This document shows positions 45,275 through 57,356 of a DNA stretch of 64,000 nt, piece after piece. The DNA is from Chloranthus sessilifolius (Eukaryota; Streptophyta; Magnoliopsida; Chloranthales; Chloranthaceae), in the NCBI GenBank assembly GCA_021018995.1, contig CM037587.1, positions 61,974,104 to 62,038,103 on the forward strand, read 5' to 3'. Both the position numbers and the translations under genes were made by a program. The stretch's first letter is position 1, and each line of letters starts with the position of its first letter. Under the pieces are notes generated by a model. That model did no database searches. It had not been told where the DNA came from and saw only the letters and a program-made list of their open reading frames with translations.

Positions 45275-46250
45275 TCTAACACCCCCGAATTCCCGAATCC
45301 GATTCTATGAGTGTTGCACGTGCTCGTAAATCGAAAACAGTCTACGCCTTATAACCTCGACAAAATCAAACACTAATTCGAATAGGGATGTAAATAATTG
45401 ATGGTGTATCAGGGCACACTAGAGACATTTGACATTTTTTACCTTAACACTGAGACAATTACTTTGACCAGTCTGATCACACGAACGTGACTCATTTACT
45501 TAGACGAACGTGGAATCATCGACCTGAAATTTTGACATCGATCTCCACGTGTCAGCATAAACGTATTGTTGAGCCTTTGGATGAAAGACCCATACACGTG
45601 CCCATCTACTGGGAACAGTTGACACTTTGGTTTTAAAATTGATCACGACGTGTCAAACCGACCACCGTGGCTATTGAAACCCCTAATCCAATGGTGTTCT
45701 AAAGGCCCACACACCAAGTGTTCTGTACGAATTGTTCACCAAATCAAAACCTTTGGAGATTAAATGGCTCCACGTATAACCAAAGCCCTTGCCATGTCTT
45801 CTCTTCATGCACTTACTTGAGAATTGAGACTCGGATCCCGAGGTCGGATCAGGCTTGTGCCCACCCCCACAAACATTTAATTTGAAAGTAATTAACTTTA
45901 AGTTAATTAAGAATCTAAAATGAGATGGATGGCCAACACTAGATCAAGGGCGATCAGGTGCACTCTAGGCACGAACCGAACCCAGCTCCAGTGACCCAAA
46001 CTGACATATGTTTATAGGTATAGATGTAACATCCTGAAAACTCTGAACCCGAATACGCTGACTAAATGTTCATGTTCGATAACCATAGGCGATGTGCGCC
46101 TCGGATTTAAAATAATTATTTTATTATTTTTCGTAAAGGTGTGTCGTTGTATTAGGGGAGTGCATTATAAAGTCCACTTTTGGGCCCTTGGATGAGAACT
46201 AGTACACCAAGCCGTAGTGTGCAAGCTTCACACTGCATCGACACCACATG

Positions 46251-46260
46251 CTATAAAAAG
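46251..46260 (+). promoter_or_regulatory. Element F LTR TATA box
   Basis: CTATAAAAAG followed by a plausible start region. Unlike E1, E2, E3 and T2, the palindrome cluster of F lies downstream of this box. Confidence 0.6.
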
Positions 46261-46852
46261 GGAATTCACACGCATAAGCCAAGTAAAAACCTACGTGTGA
46301 ATTCTATTCCACTTGAAAGAAGGGAGTCGTGTGAGAAAAGAGCTTCCATTCTCCTTCTTCTTCGTCTTGTGAGAGAATCCAACCGTTGATCTCCTCTCGA
46401 ATGCAAGATTTTTGTTCCACATTGTGAGAAACTTCGATTTTGACTCCATAAGATCGAAGAGGAGCAAGGGTTGAGCCACCGAACTAACGTGAAGCTCCAT
46501 GCCAGAGTTCCATCGATACGATCAATGTGATCGTTGCATGTGTAATTTGTTTTTATGAAGATCATCGCATATTAGAACCGAGCGTGTTTTGACATTGATC
46601 ATCGAGAAAGTCCACATCCATGGCGTCTTTATTGATCGATCTCAACCATTGAAGGATTTACATGCTTGACACTTATAGCTCTTGATATTGATCATCGCAA
46701 ACTTCGCATGCGCGATATAATAAGCTAAGCAAATATATTGATGCCATGTGAAAGTGATTTCTAGGTTTTAGATGATGGATGCGTTAGTTTTATTAGAATT
46801 TGTGGTTGTTTCAACTGGAGAAGATGAAGAAGAACCGAGCTGGTGTCTGTCA

Positions 46853-47115
46853 AACTCGCCCGGGCTAACCTAAACTAGCCAGGGCGAGTTGCCTTCAAAG
46901 TGTAAGTTGTGTGTCTAGAAAACTCGCCCGAGCAAGTTTTCTAGGTTTAAATTTCGGGAAAAAGTCGCCCACACCACTTTAGGTGCCACTTGAAATCTGA
47001 AGGGCCAGCCTGGGCGACCTTCTGAACTCGTCGGGCCAAGTTGGTTGTGGAGCATGAAAGTTAAAAGACTTACTAAACTCGCCCGGGCAACTTCTGAAAC
47101 TTGCCGGGGCGATTT
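46853..47115 (+). promoter_or_regulatory. Element F palindrome cluster
   Basis: Copies of an 18-bp palindrome, consensus AACTCGCCCGGGCGAGTT, at about 46853, 46873, 46921, 47003, 47025, 47076 and 47098. Pairs are 20, 22 and 22 bp apart. A half-like copy lies at 46962. Confidence 0.75.
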
Positions 47116-48813
47116 TGAGCCAAATTCTGACATAGTTTGAGTATTTTAACCATAACTTTTGACCCCAAATTCAGAATGGAGAGATTCACATGGAGTTGGA
47201 AAGATGACAATGAGCCTCACAACTTTGCAGGAATACCAATTTCATGATCAAATCTGTTAATGGTCAAAATTGAACAATAAGATGGAGAAAGTTCTTCATG
47301 ATCCAAAGTTCACTTGAACTTGCCCATTTCCATCTTCGTTTTAAGAAAACACTTAAGTAAACCAAAGGATTAGTAATTTAAAGAAATCCCTAATGCATCC
47401 TTGTTTATGTAATGTAGAGTAAGGAATCGGACCATCGATCAGGACGTTGCATTGCTTTTCTGTGACTTCGGAGTAAGGTAGGGAAATTCAACACAGAAGT
47501 TCATCTTGATGCTAATTCATGGACTTGATTTTGTTTTATACTTGAACATTTGATAGATTTGAAATGCCTCAAATCTTGGTTTATGTTTGAATAAAGTGAA
47601 CTTCGAATTTTGTTTTGTAACGACCCGACTTTTCCAATCCTTACGGTATAGGAAAGGCCGGTTCATCAACTTATTGATTTCTCAATAAGCCGTATTCAAA
47701 CAGAAGCCGGCACATAACAATGATCTAAAACAGAGGCAAAGTAGTGATAAACCATAAATCAAAAGCTTGATATAACAAATCTATCACTATGAGGAACCAA
47801 AAGGAACCACCGGTGATGGCCAATCCAACACCTAAACTAATGGTTCACGATGATGGTTCCTCAAGTGATATCAAAAGAACAGAATAAGGCCTAGGGCCCA
47901 ATATTCAAAACAATATTCAAACAAAATACCAAAAATATAGGATCTAGAGATCAAGGGAAGAACTCCTCAGCAGGTAAATCTAATTCCTCCTCAGGAATAT
48001 AGTCAGAATCCTCCAAATCCTCCGATCCCAAATCGGCCTCAAAGACCGTGACGATAGTCGAGGTGAGCTAACAACAAAGCCCAATAGAGGAAACAGATCT
48101 ATTTGCATTTCATTATAAGTTCATTATAAGTAAAGGTTTTTCAAAAGATGTAATTTGGATCAAATATGGTTTTCAAATGATGCTTTAAAACGAAATCTCC
48201 AGATTCTAATCCTCGAGTTAAAGCGAATACATAAATCGATGTGTTCAAATTTTCATTGAGCATGCTTCTTATATTAAATTTATAACTTAATTTTATCTCT
48301 CAAATTTCCTATAGCATGAGAGCAAGGTGCATTACCGATGGGAAAACCCTCATCGACCATCTGTTCATGAACCCTTTTTCAATGCTACAAGCCCCTACGC
48401 TATGAGGGAAACTTGCCAAAGTTATACCGTCAACACGGTTGGTAGAATCTAGGGCATCGCTCGACGACTCAAATCAAATGCGATGCTAACGTATTTCAAT
48501 ACTTATATTCATAACATAATACTGATTTTCGGAAGTTCTGATTCAAAAGTTCTGATTCAAGATTTAACTGAGATTCTGAGGTTCAATTTGCAAAGTTCTT
48601 AGTTATAACAAAGTTTCCAAATTTTCAGATTTGTGTCATATAATCAGAGTTTTATTCATGTGTGCAAATCAATTTCCAAATTTATACTTCTTAATTTAAC
48701 AAAAGAAACAGTCTTTACTTACAATTTAATGCAAATAAAATACAAGGTTCCCTACCTTAACAAAGAGCTTCCAATCACACAAAAAGTCCTCACCAAGGAC
48801 TCCCAACAAAACC

Positions 48814-48823
48814 TATATATATT
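48814..48823 (-). promoter_or_regulatory. E3 LTR TATA box (left copy)
   Basis: The minus strand reads TTAATATATATAGG, about 90 bp downstream of the palindromic array. The right LTR counterpart is at 58573-58580. Confidence 0.5.
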
Positions 48824-48909
48824 AACACTCAAGTGTTAATATAAAACCAAAAATCAAACTAAGAGATTGCGGATCAAAAATCCAACAAACGATTTGAATG
48901 CCGATAACA

Positions 48910-49080
48910 GATAGAAATTCGAATTCAAATTGCGGGTCGAATTTGAAATTGATGGTCGATTCTAAATTCAATTCTAATTTCGAATTTACACTTCGTGACA
49001 TAAAATTGAAAATCGACACTTGATTTTCAATTCGATGGTCGATTCAAATTCGACGATTTGAAAATCGACAATGATTTTCT
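48910..49080 (-). promoter_or_regulatory. E3 LTR palindromic array
   Basis: Repeated half sites of the AAATCGA/TCGATTT and AAATTCGA/TCGAATTT type face each other with short gaps. The right LTR (58685-58835) has a related array, including a CCCTCGATTT copy. Confidence 0.65.
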
Positions 49081-49805
49081 CGCATGAAATTTTGTAAAAA
49101 TTCGGATCTTTGATCCTTTTTTTTTTTTTTCGCCACAGATTGTTTAGCCAATAATTACCTTTATAAACTAAACAAAATACAACATAACATGTTTAACTAA
49201 TGTGTTTTAAAACCTACCTTTTGACGTATATTTAGTTGTTTCGCTTGCACCAATCACGATCGGAAAACATCTCAAAGCTCAAATAGCTCAAATTTTCACT
49301 TCACCATCCAATAAGGTGACCACAAATTTCATCCAACCAAATCACAGAGGTTCTCACTCTCCACATCACTCTTCTCTTTCTATAGATCAAAATGATCCGA
49401 ATACAAATCTAAGGTTAATTAATGGTTGAGATGTGAAGAGGAGTTCTAAATCTTACAAGATCTAAGATCAATGAAGCAAGGCCTTTAAGGCTTAAATTTC
49501 CAACGAGAGAGAGATTAATCTTCTCTTGCACTCTCTCTTATAACCGACAACTAAACAAATTAATATCTAGATATTATATTTTTGTAACTTATCTCCTAAA
49601 ATAGAAAAAGTGTCCGACGCTAACCACAAACACCTACGTTATGGTGTAAGTCATCGCTATGACTTGCACACATCGCTTGACAAAACCTCTTACCACTAGT
49701 CTTAGCATAGCCTTATCTTACTAAAAGTCCAAAAATATTATACCGTATTTTCCCGCACGCTTCCCGAGGTAAACTAAAAATAGGTCAAAATATCGTGATA
49801 TTTCA

Positions 49806-49818
49806 TTCTCCTCCTTAG
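49806..49818 (-). other. E3 polypurine tract
   Basis: The minus strand reads CTAAGGAGGAGAA just before the LTR start TGAAATATC. Confidence 0.75.
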
Positions 49819-50577
49819 GAATTTTCGTCCTAAAATTGAAGACAACACATACCACAAAAGGAAACGAGAAATAACGGGGTGCACGGTGCGATGGTCTCAC
49901 AGGCACGCAAGTCAAGGGATGAAATCCAGAGTAACGTGGATGTACGACTGTGGCACCGGAAGGGCCATAGAGGGTTGCATCCGTACATGGATGCTCACCC
50001 CAAGTGTCACGTGCCGGGAAACCGTCACACCCACACACACAGAGCAAAACCAGAGCAAAAAGCATGTAAACAAGCAAATACAAGGAAACAGAGCGGAGGT
50101 ACTCAGGAGAGTACAAATCCAGAGAACAAGCCCAACCTGCATAAAAACCCCACATATGGAGTGCAACAGAAATCGAAACATACCCACAATAGAACAATTA
50201 CCGTGCCAAGAAGGAATGGATATGAAAATAGACGACGTAGTATGTCAAACCAAAATAACAGAATATCCAATGCACGTCAAAAAGTATATAAGAGATAACA
50301 AAAGATATAAGGACCACCAGGCCCTAAATAATCCAGGCTGTAGAAAATAATACATGCCCACAAAAACAAAAACAGATCCCCCCCTTTACCATGGAATACT
50401 CAGAAATCCCCCACACGAGATGTGCCCGCCTGATCCAGATCATCACCAAGACCAACATCGCCACCCGCATCTCCCGGCCGTCAGAAGGAATATCGTAACC
50501 CGACGTCGAAGGGCGATAGACCGAAGCGCGTAAGTCAGCCAGGTATGTGGTGTAATCATCAGGGAACGCGTGCTGCA
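49819..50577. other. E3 3' region without a recognised gene
   Basis: Lies between the accessory ORFs and the polypurine tract. Open frames here on both strands overlap each other and look like chance; A-rich on the plus strand near 50030-50300. Confidence 0.5.
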
Positions 50578-51680
50578 TCAGATAAGAAAGAGCGCCGCCA
50601 TGCACATCCAACTCGACGATAGAGTCGGCGTGGTGAGCTCGTGGATCCGTGGCTCATCGCGGTCATCCGTCGGTGAACTCGAGAGCGTAAGGATATCGCC
50701 TGTAATGTGAGCAGGGGCAACATGAGCAGGATCCTCATCGGCATCACGTGCATCCGCATCAGGAACTGCTGGTTCTTTAGGAGGTTTCACAAGGCGACCG
50801 TAGGTTTGACCCCAATTGACCAGTTTATACATCTTTCTACCAGCAGTAGACTTGAGTTCGGTAGGAGAAATGTCATATTCGGGACCCGCTCGATAATTTT
50901 CAATCATGATAGAAATTAAACGGGCATAGGGAATGCCCTTCTTCGGCGTTTTTATTTGTTTCCCGCTTTCACGTGCCTTAATAAGCCCCTTTAAAAGTAC
51001 CTCGAGCACTAAACCATCGCTCTTAAAAGCAAAGAAATAAAATCTTGGAGAGGACCGCGCTCCAGATTTATGTCCAAGAGGGTAAAGGGTAGTCTTAAAA
51101 TTTTATCCAAAATCCACATAGATTCGCATATGTGTGCGAACAATGGACCTACTGCACTGTGGACGCCCTTGCGCATTTGAGCCGTTAGCTCGTGAGAAGG
51201 GACTGGTTTGGGAAAGGGAGGACCTAAACGCATGGTTTTAGAGTATTTCAACGGGCAACGTAGTGCCACAGCCATGTCATCTAAGTCAAAAGTATAATCT
51301 CGCCCACCAATTTCAGTGTAAATTTTCTTCCCGTCCTGCAAGGGCGTATATGTTGGTAAACAAAGCACTAAACGAGGATAAAATGGTCACTAAATTCAAG
51401 GCAATGTGAAGGTCACCGATTTTTCAAGGTATTCACTGCCTCGTGGTGGTAGTTTGTTGGTCAAACAATTCCCGGTGAAAACATACTCATAGGCTAAGCC
51501 CTTGATGCTCCAAAATTCATTGGCCGCCAGCATTGAGGGGGCATGATGGTGTGGTCGAGAAGGTGGTGGAACCGACCGAGGTGGTTCCTGGTGGGCTGCC
51601 TGTAGGGCGGTTAGATGAACCACTAAGCCTCTTGGAGGTGGGGTTACGAATAGGTGGCCTTCTTAGGTCCCATTGGAAAA
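50578..51680 (-). pseudogene. E3 accessory ORF region
   Basis: Minus-strand frames after the chromodomain, with NEFWSIKGLAYEYVFTGN, LDDMAVALRCPLKYSKTM, ILDKILRLPFTLLDINLER and IPYARLISIMIENYRAGPE. The pattern recalls the 'putative plant transposon protein' (PF20167-like) family often found with Athila/Tat elements; this is recognition by style, not proof. It has the same orientation as pol. A palindrome cluster (51942-52047) lies just upstream. Broken, with a few breaks. Confidence 0.5.
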
Positions 51681-51941
51681 AAAACAACAAGCAAAAATCC
51701 ACAGATTACAAGTAACAGAGAGAGATAGAGGAATGGTGCAAGGGTTACCTTGTGAAAAGCCCCAAATCCGATTTCCTAAGAGTGAAATCCAAATCCTTGG
51801 TGTAATCCGTGTGAAAACCCCTTCGATTTTGGCAAAAAGAATGATGAAAACCCTAAAAACCACCAAATCGCCCAAAACCCTAAGCCTAAACCCACAGAAA
51901 AGCAACCAGAAATAACAGAGCCCGAAATAGGAGCCCCACTT

Positions 51942-52047
51942 AAATCGAGAAAACCGACCCTCGATTTAAAATTCGTGGGTCGAATTTGAATTCGACACTC
52001 GATTTTTGTGAAATCGACCCTCGATTTCAGAAATCGACCCTCGATTT
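51942..52047 (-). promoter_or_regulatory. E3 internal palindrome cluster
   Basis: Five palindromes in about 105 bp at 51942, 51969, 51989, 52011 and 52031. The best are AAATCGACCCTCGATTT (twice, 20 bp apart). Steps are 27, 20, 22 and 20 bp. A weak TTTAAG box follows. It lies between the chromodomain and the accessory ORFs. Confidence 0.8.
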
Positions 52048-52270
52048 TTTTTTTTCAAGTGTCTGAGGTCTTCAAAATTTCAAATTTTTGACATTTTTAA
52101 GGCATTACCTTGGGTCCAAATGGACCATTTGTGTGTCCATTTCATGCAAAACAACTCAGTTACTGATAATAGCTATATTTCAGTCTAATTTGGGCTAAAA
52201 AGTTTTACGAAAATAAACTTAAAAATTTGTTGTGATGGAAAAATAGCAAGTCCGAGTCTGATTGGACTCG

Positions 52271-52320
52271 TAAAATTTTTTATTTTTTATTTTTTATTTT
52301 TTTTTTTTTTTTTTTTTTTC
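52271..52320. repeat. T-rich tract
   Basis: About 50 bp of T with a few A in the non-coding gap after the chromodomain of E3. Confidence 0.9.
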
Positions 52321-52507
52321 TGGTTTGTTCAGCAAGGAAAAACTGTGAAAGAGTTACAAAATGAGCATATTTTGGACCATGACCATGACATGTCAAGGCC
52401 AAATGGTTCAGTAAATGTCCAAATAGGTAAGTGACCATAGACCGAATTTAGGTCACTAGACCTATAGTGAGTAGCATACCAGAATTGGGTCTAAGGCCCA
52501 AAAAAAT

Positions 52508-52800
52508 TTAAGCAAAAAGGCTCGGAAATTGGTCCCGGAGCTCAGCTTCACGCTCCCAAGTGGCTTCCTCTGGTGTATGATTCCTCCATTGTACAAGAAC
52601 CAAAGGAATCGTTTTAGTGCGTAGGATCTGCTCCTTGCGATCCAAAATCTGAATCGGGTCCTCAATCACCGTCAAACCATCCTGAAGCTCAATGGGTTGG
52701 TAATCAAGCACGTGAGTCGGGTCACGTATGTATCGACGAAGCATCGACACATGGAAGACGTTGTGCATGCTAGACAATTGTGGCGGTAGCGCCACTCGAT
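52508..52800 (-). pseudogene. E3 integrase end with chromodomain
   Basis: MHNVFHVSMLRRYIRDPTHV marks the integrase tail; a chromodomain follows, with LVQWRNHTPEEATWEREAEL. In chromoviruses this domain guides insertion to chromatin. A Tekay-like arrangement. Confidence 0.9.
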
Positions 52801-52849
52801 AAGCAACCTCCGACTCCTAATATCTCAAAAGGCCCAACGCATCGAGGAC

Positions 52850-53870
52850 TCAACTTCCTCGCTCAGAACCTCATAACGCCTTTCGTAGGCGAAATCCGAA
52901 CAAAGACATTCTCGCCAACCTCAAAATCCACGTGTCGCCTCTTGAGATCGGCGTAGCTCTTTCCGACGACTCGAAGCTACTCGTAGTCGCCATCAACCGA
53001 ACTGCTCTCGGTCGGCGCTCAACTATCTCAGTCCAATAATGAGCTTCTCACCCACTTCTTCCCGCTTCAACGCGATCGACACCGTCGTCCCATATAAAGC
53101 CTCGAACGGAGCCATACCGATGTTAGCTCGAAAGCTATTGTTGTAGGCTAACTCGATCGAGGCAAGTGTTGGTCCCATGACCCGTGAAAATCCAACATGC
53201 AAGCTCTCAGCATGTCCTCTATGATCTGATTCACTCGCTCAGTCTGGCCGTCCGTCTGTGGGTGAAATGCAGGACTAAAGTCAAGACGAGAACCCATTCC
53301 TTCCGAAATTTCGCCAAAAGTGTGAAGTAAACAACGGGTCCTCGTTCGACACAATACTAGCCGGTATCCCATGCACTAACAATCTCCTTGAGGTATAACT
53401 CTGCAAGTCTACTAGCTGTATACGAGGTATTGTATGGTAGGAAATGAGCAGATTTGGTTAGCCGATCGACAATGACCCAAATGGCATTGTTCTTCCTCAG
53501 TGTTTTCGGTAAACCTAGAATGAAGTCCATCGAAATGGCTTCCCATTTCCATTCGTGCACGTAAAGGTCAGAATAACCCCGGATTCGATGGTCAACCTTA
53601 ACTCCGACAAACTAGGCACCGCGACACGCATCAAATGACGCCGCGTTTCAAACCTCGCCACCAAAAACTTTTCATCAAGTCCTGATACATCTTGGTGCTA
53701 CCAGGATGTATGGCATACATGGATTTGTGAGCCTCTTCTAGAATAGTGTCCCGAAGCTCTGAGCTTGTCGGTACACATACACGGTCACGAAACAACAAGG
53801 TTCCATCTGCTCGAATGGTGAAATCCTTCTTGCTGCCACACTCGACATCTCGTCGAATCGCCATCACTCA
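52850..53870 (-). pseudogene. E3 integrase region
   Basis: AHKSMYAIHPGSTKMYQDL (zinc-binding region), then WEAISMDFILGLPKTLRKN, and DFSPAFHPQTDGQTERVNQ, the core signatures of chromovirus integrase. A fossil. Confidence 0.9.
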
Positions 53871-53999
53871 TCATCGGTCATCAAGCTTTCTAATATTCTC
53901 AAGAGCGAGGGCGATAGTACAAGAGTAGCCATCAATGCTCCCGAGCCGTTTACATCGAACCGTGAGCTGCCCAAAGCCATATCCTCCAAAAGCTTCCAT

Positions 54000-55430
54000 C
54001 GCTGAATCCGGCTCACAAGATGTGATAATCGTCAGACCTTCTCATCGAGAGCATCAAGAACGACATTTGCCTTTCCCGGATGGTACGTAATCGAGCAATC
54101 ATAGTCTTTCAAAACTCCATCCATCGCCGCCTCATGTTCAAGTCCTTCCGAGTGAACAGTACTTGAGATCTTGTGATCGGTGAATATATCAAATATTTCA
54201 CCGTAGAGGTAATGTCTCCAGATCTTGAGAGCGAATATAATCGCCGCTAACTCGAGGTCATCGGGATAACTTCTCTCATGGTCCTTCAACCGCTTAGAAC
54301 CATAAGCAATAACCCCGTGTTGATTAAGCACGCAATTAATCCGCCATAAGAAGCATCATCTACTGCGAAGCCTCCACTCAAGGTATAGCAATAAGTACCG
54401 GCAGTAGTCAAGCGACGCTCAACTCAAAACTCGCTCACACGCTCGTCCCAATCGAACTTTGCATTCTTTCGTAAGTCGTAAGCGGACCAGATAATTTCGA
54501 GAAACCTTCGACAAATCGCCGATAGTACCCTGCCAAACCAAGGAAACTCCGGACTTCTGTAACTGTCGTAGGCTGTTCCCAGTTCACCACAGAATCGATC
54601 TTTGTAGGATCCACTGAAATGCCTGACTCAGAGACAACGTGGCCTAAGAAACTGACCTGATCGAGCCAAAACTCACACTTGCTGAGTTTGGCATATAATT
54701 GATGGTCCCTGAGTGTTTGAAGAGCCATCCTTAGATGTTGCACATGCTCCTCTCTGGTTTTCGAATAGATGAGGATGTCATCTACGAAATCAACCAGATT
54801 TATCAAGGTGTGGTTTGAACACCCTGTTCATCAGATCCATGAAAGATGCAGGCGCATTTGTCAATCTAAATGGCATCACAAGAAATTCATAGTGGCCATA
54901 ACGCGCCCGAAACGCAGTTTTGGATACATCTTCCACCTTGATCTTGAGTTGGTGATAGCGACCTCGCATCAATCTTTGAAAAGAATTTGGCACCTTGCAA
55001 TTGATCAAACAAGTCATCTATCTATGCGGAAGAGGATAACGATTCTTAATCGTCATCTTGTTGAGTTGCCTATAATCGATACACAGACGCATCGATCCAT
55101 CCTTCTTTTTCACAAACAGAACCGGTGCACCCCAAGGAGAAACACTCGGTCGAATAAAGCCTTTGTCTAACAACTCTTGAAGCTGTTCCTTGAGCTCCTT
55201 CAACTCAGCAGGCGCCATTCGATAAGGAGCCTTGGACAATGGTTCTGTACCCGGAGCTAAGTCGATCGCAAACTCAATCTCTCGATCCGGTGGCAATCCA
55301 GGCAAGTCATCAGGAAAAACATCGGGAAACTCACTAACTACTGTAAGAAGTGCAATGTCCCGATCTTTCTCCTTACTATCTTGCAAGTAAGCAAGATATC
55401 CACAGCATCCGTTCCTCATCATGCGCTCAG
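54000..55430 (-). pseudogene. E3 RT and RNase H region
   Basis: [78 protein letters not shown], then RNase H (VIAYGSKRLKDHERSYPDD, FTDHK). The FVDD form is chromovirus-type, unlike the FMDD of E1, E2 and C. A fossil. Confidence 0.92.
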
Positions 55431-57203
55431 CTCGGATGGCGGAAATAATAGGTGCAACGCTCGATTTGACTCAAAAATCGAAATGATTTCATCTTCGGTG
55501 GTCGGAAGGTTACGATCTTCCGTAACAGTCCCACATTCGCATGGTATGCGACAACCAATCCATCCCGAGAATCACGCCGAACCCCGCCATTTTCGGTAAA
55601 TCATGTCGGTCATTGTCTCGTGGTCATCAACTATCACGATCAAGACTTGCACATCAGATTCTGGCCGAAAGCGAGCTTCAGAGAACCTTCACATCCAAGA
55701 CAAACGCAGGGGGTTTGGGTACAATGCTCATCTTCTCGGAGAAAAGAGGAGTAATGAACGAGTGACTAGACCCAGGGTCTATTAATACTCGTGCTTCAAT
55801 TTTACTTGAGTCGCTTCCACAACTCATCATAAGTGTACCTTAATAAAAAAATTTGTCATTAATTATGTATGCTTATATGCAATGATGTTATTGTATTTTC
55901 AATGTATTGACAAGGAGTATATAATTCAATCAATAAAATTTAATACTAAAAGTAAAATCTGAACTTTAAAAAATACCTTGGACCACGTCATTCGACGCTT
56001 TGGGCATTTTATGGCCACTGTGACAGACTGACCTTGAACCGTAGGGTCGCTACGACTTTTATGAGAGACTGTCGTAGTCCGCCCTTTCTCAACAATAGGA
56101 CACTCCTTGATCATATGACCAGCCTGTCCACACCAAGCATGCTCCAAAGTGTTCCCGCAATCCTCCTGCTTTTATGTGTTTTCCCACATCTTGCACACAA
56201 AGGAGTAGAAACAGAGTAACGGTGATCCCTTCGTTGAACCTTGAGCCACGAAGCTCCACTGAGGTGCTCCCACCGAATGGTTGTCCTGGTGACGAACTCT
56301 GCGGTCTCTGATATGAAGACGTCACTGGTCCTGAAGCAACAGCTGGTCTAGAGTATGATGGCTGACTAGGGTAGGGAGGAGGTCTAGAGTACCTCGGCTT
56401 TATGTTCACCCGCCTCAAGCACTCACGCCCCGCCAAACCGATTTTTATTTCCCTGCTCTCGCCTCAAGTATTGTTTTTGAATGTCCTCCTCTGCTATGAG
56501 GGCCTTTGTCATGACGCCAGCATACGTCTCCATCTCCCACATAGACACCCTCTCCTGAATGTTCGGCCTCAATCCTCTCTGAAATTTCTGAGCTCTCATC
56601 AGCTCAGTGGCCACGTGTAAGGGTGCAAATCTGGAGAGTCTATCAAACTCAGCGCCGTACTCGCGCACAGACATCTCATCCTGTTTCAGCTCGATGAACT
56701 GGACTTCCCACTGATGACGCACGATCTTAGGAAAATATTGATCGTTGAACGTCTCCACAAACTCGCCCAAGTCCATGGAGTATTAGGGTAGTCCCGCCTC
56801 TCATCCTAGAAACAGACTTCCACCACGGATCCCTCTCCAAAGTTTGAAGGATGCCCAGACTTTCTCAACATCTCATAATCGCAAAGACTTCAAATATCTT
56901 CTCTATCTCATCAAGCCACGCCTCGGCTTCCATAGGATCCGTCTGTCCTGAGAATGTAGGAGGTCTCATCCTCCTAAACTCGGCGAATCCTCCTGGCTGA
57001 TGTCTGGCTGCCAGCATCTCTGTCTGTCTATCAATGGCTGCAGTCTGTTGAGCCATGTTAGTGGCCAAGGCTGCCAGCACCTGGTCCACATTCCCTCCTG
57101 GTGTCCCGTCAGCTCCCAGAGTATCTGCATTAGGGCCAGTGGCAAACCTTCCTCTGCCACGTGAGGTACCTACACCCTCATCGATCTCCTCAAGATGAGC
57201 CAT
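55430..57203 (-). pseudogene. E3 gag and protease region
   Basis: Gag begins MAHLEEIDEGVGTSRGRGR and has FSGQTDPMEAEAWLDEIEK, FNDQYFPKIVRHQWEVQF and FDRLSRFAPLHVATELMRA. A CCHC knuckle (CGQAGHMIKECP, about 56095-56135) and a degraded protease region follow. A fossil. Confidence 0.88.
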
Positions 57204-57340
57204 GCGTGGACCCTCTACCTCGGCCTACCGCCTCGAATCATGGAGGCATGCCGATCCGTCATTGTTGAAAACAATAACAATTGATCAGTAAGATTGTCAA
57301 GACAATCTATCCCTAGTCCTAAGACTCTGAACCTAGAGCA

Positions 57341-57354
57341 TGGCTCTGATACCA
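57341..57354 (-). other. E3 primer binding site (initiator tRNA-Met type)
   Basis: The minus strand reads TGGTATCAGAGCCA, two bases from the LTR. Confidence 0.88.
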
Positions 57355-57356
57355 AC

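Larger units (their letters stand above)
45275..47615 (+). repeat. Element F 5' LTR, first part
   Basis: Begins TCTAACACCCCC (TGTAACACCCCC in the 3' copy at 63036) and matches 63036-64000 over its first 965 bp at roughly 95%. It contains a TATA box (46251-46260) and a palindrome cluster (46853-47115). E3 interrupts it at 47615; it resumes at 59581. Confidence 0.85.
47616..49805 (-). repeat. E3 left LTR (3' LTR)
   Basis: Starts TGTAACGACCCGAC and ends GATATTTCA on the plus strand. Palindromes at about 48910-49080 and a TATA box (48814-48823) on the minus strand. Confidence 0.94.

Noticed and set aside
46180-46389. 69-residue plus-strand frame at the F TATA box
   Set aside because: It begins upstream of and runs through the promoter; the matching 3' LTR is part of the same non-coding LTR.
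49721-50350. Overlapping frames on both strands (139-158 residues)
   Set aside because: Mutually overlapping, low-complexity, in the E3 3' region; no domain or codon signal preferred one.
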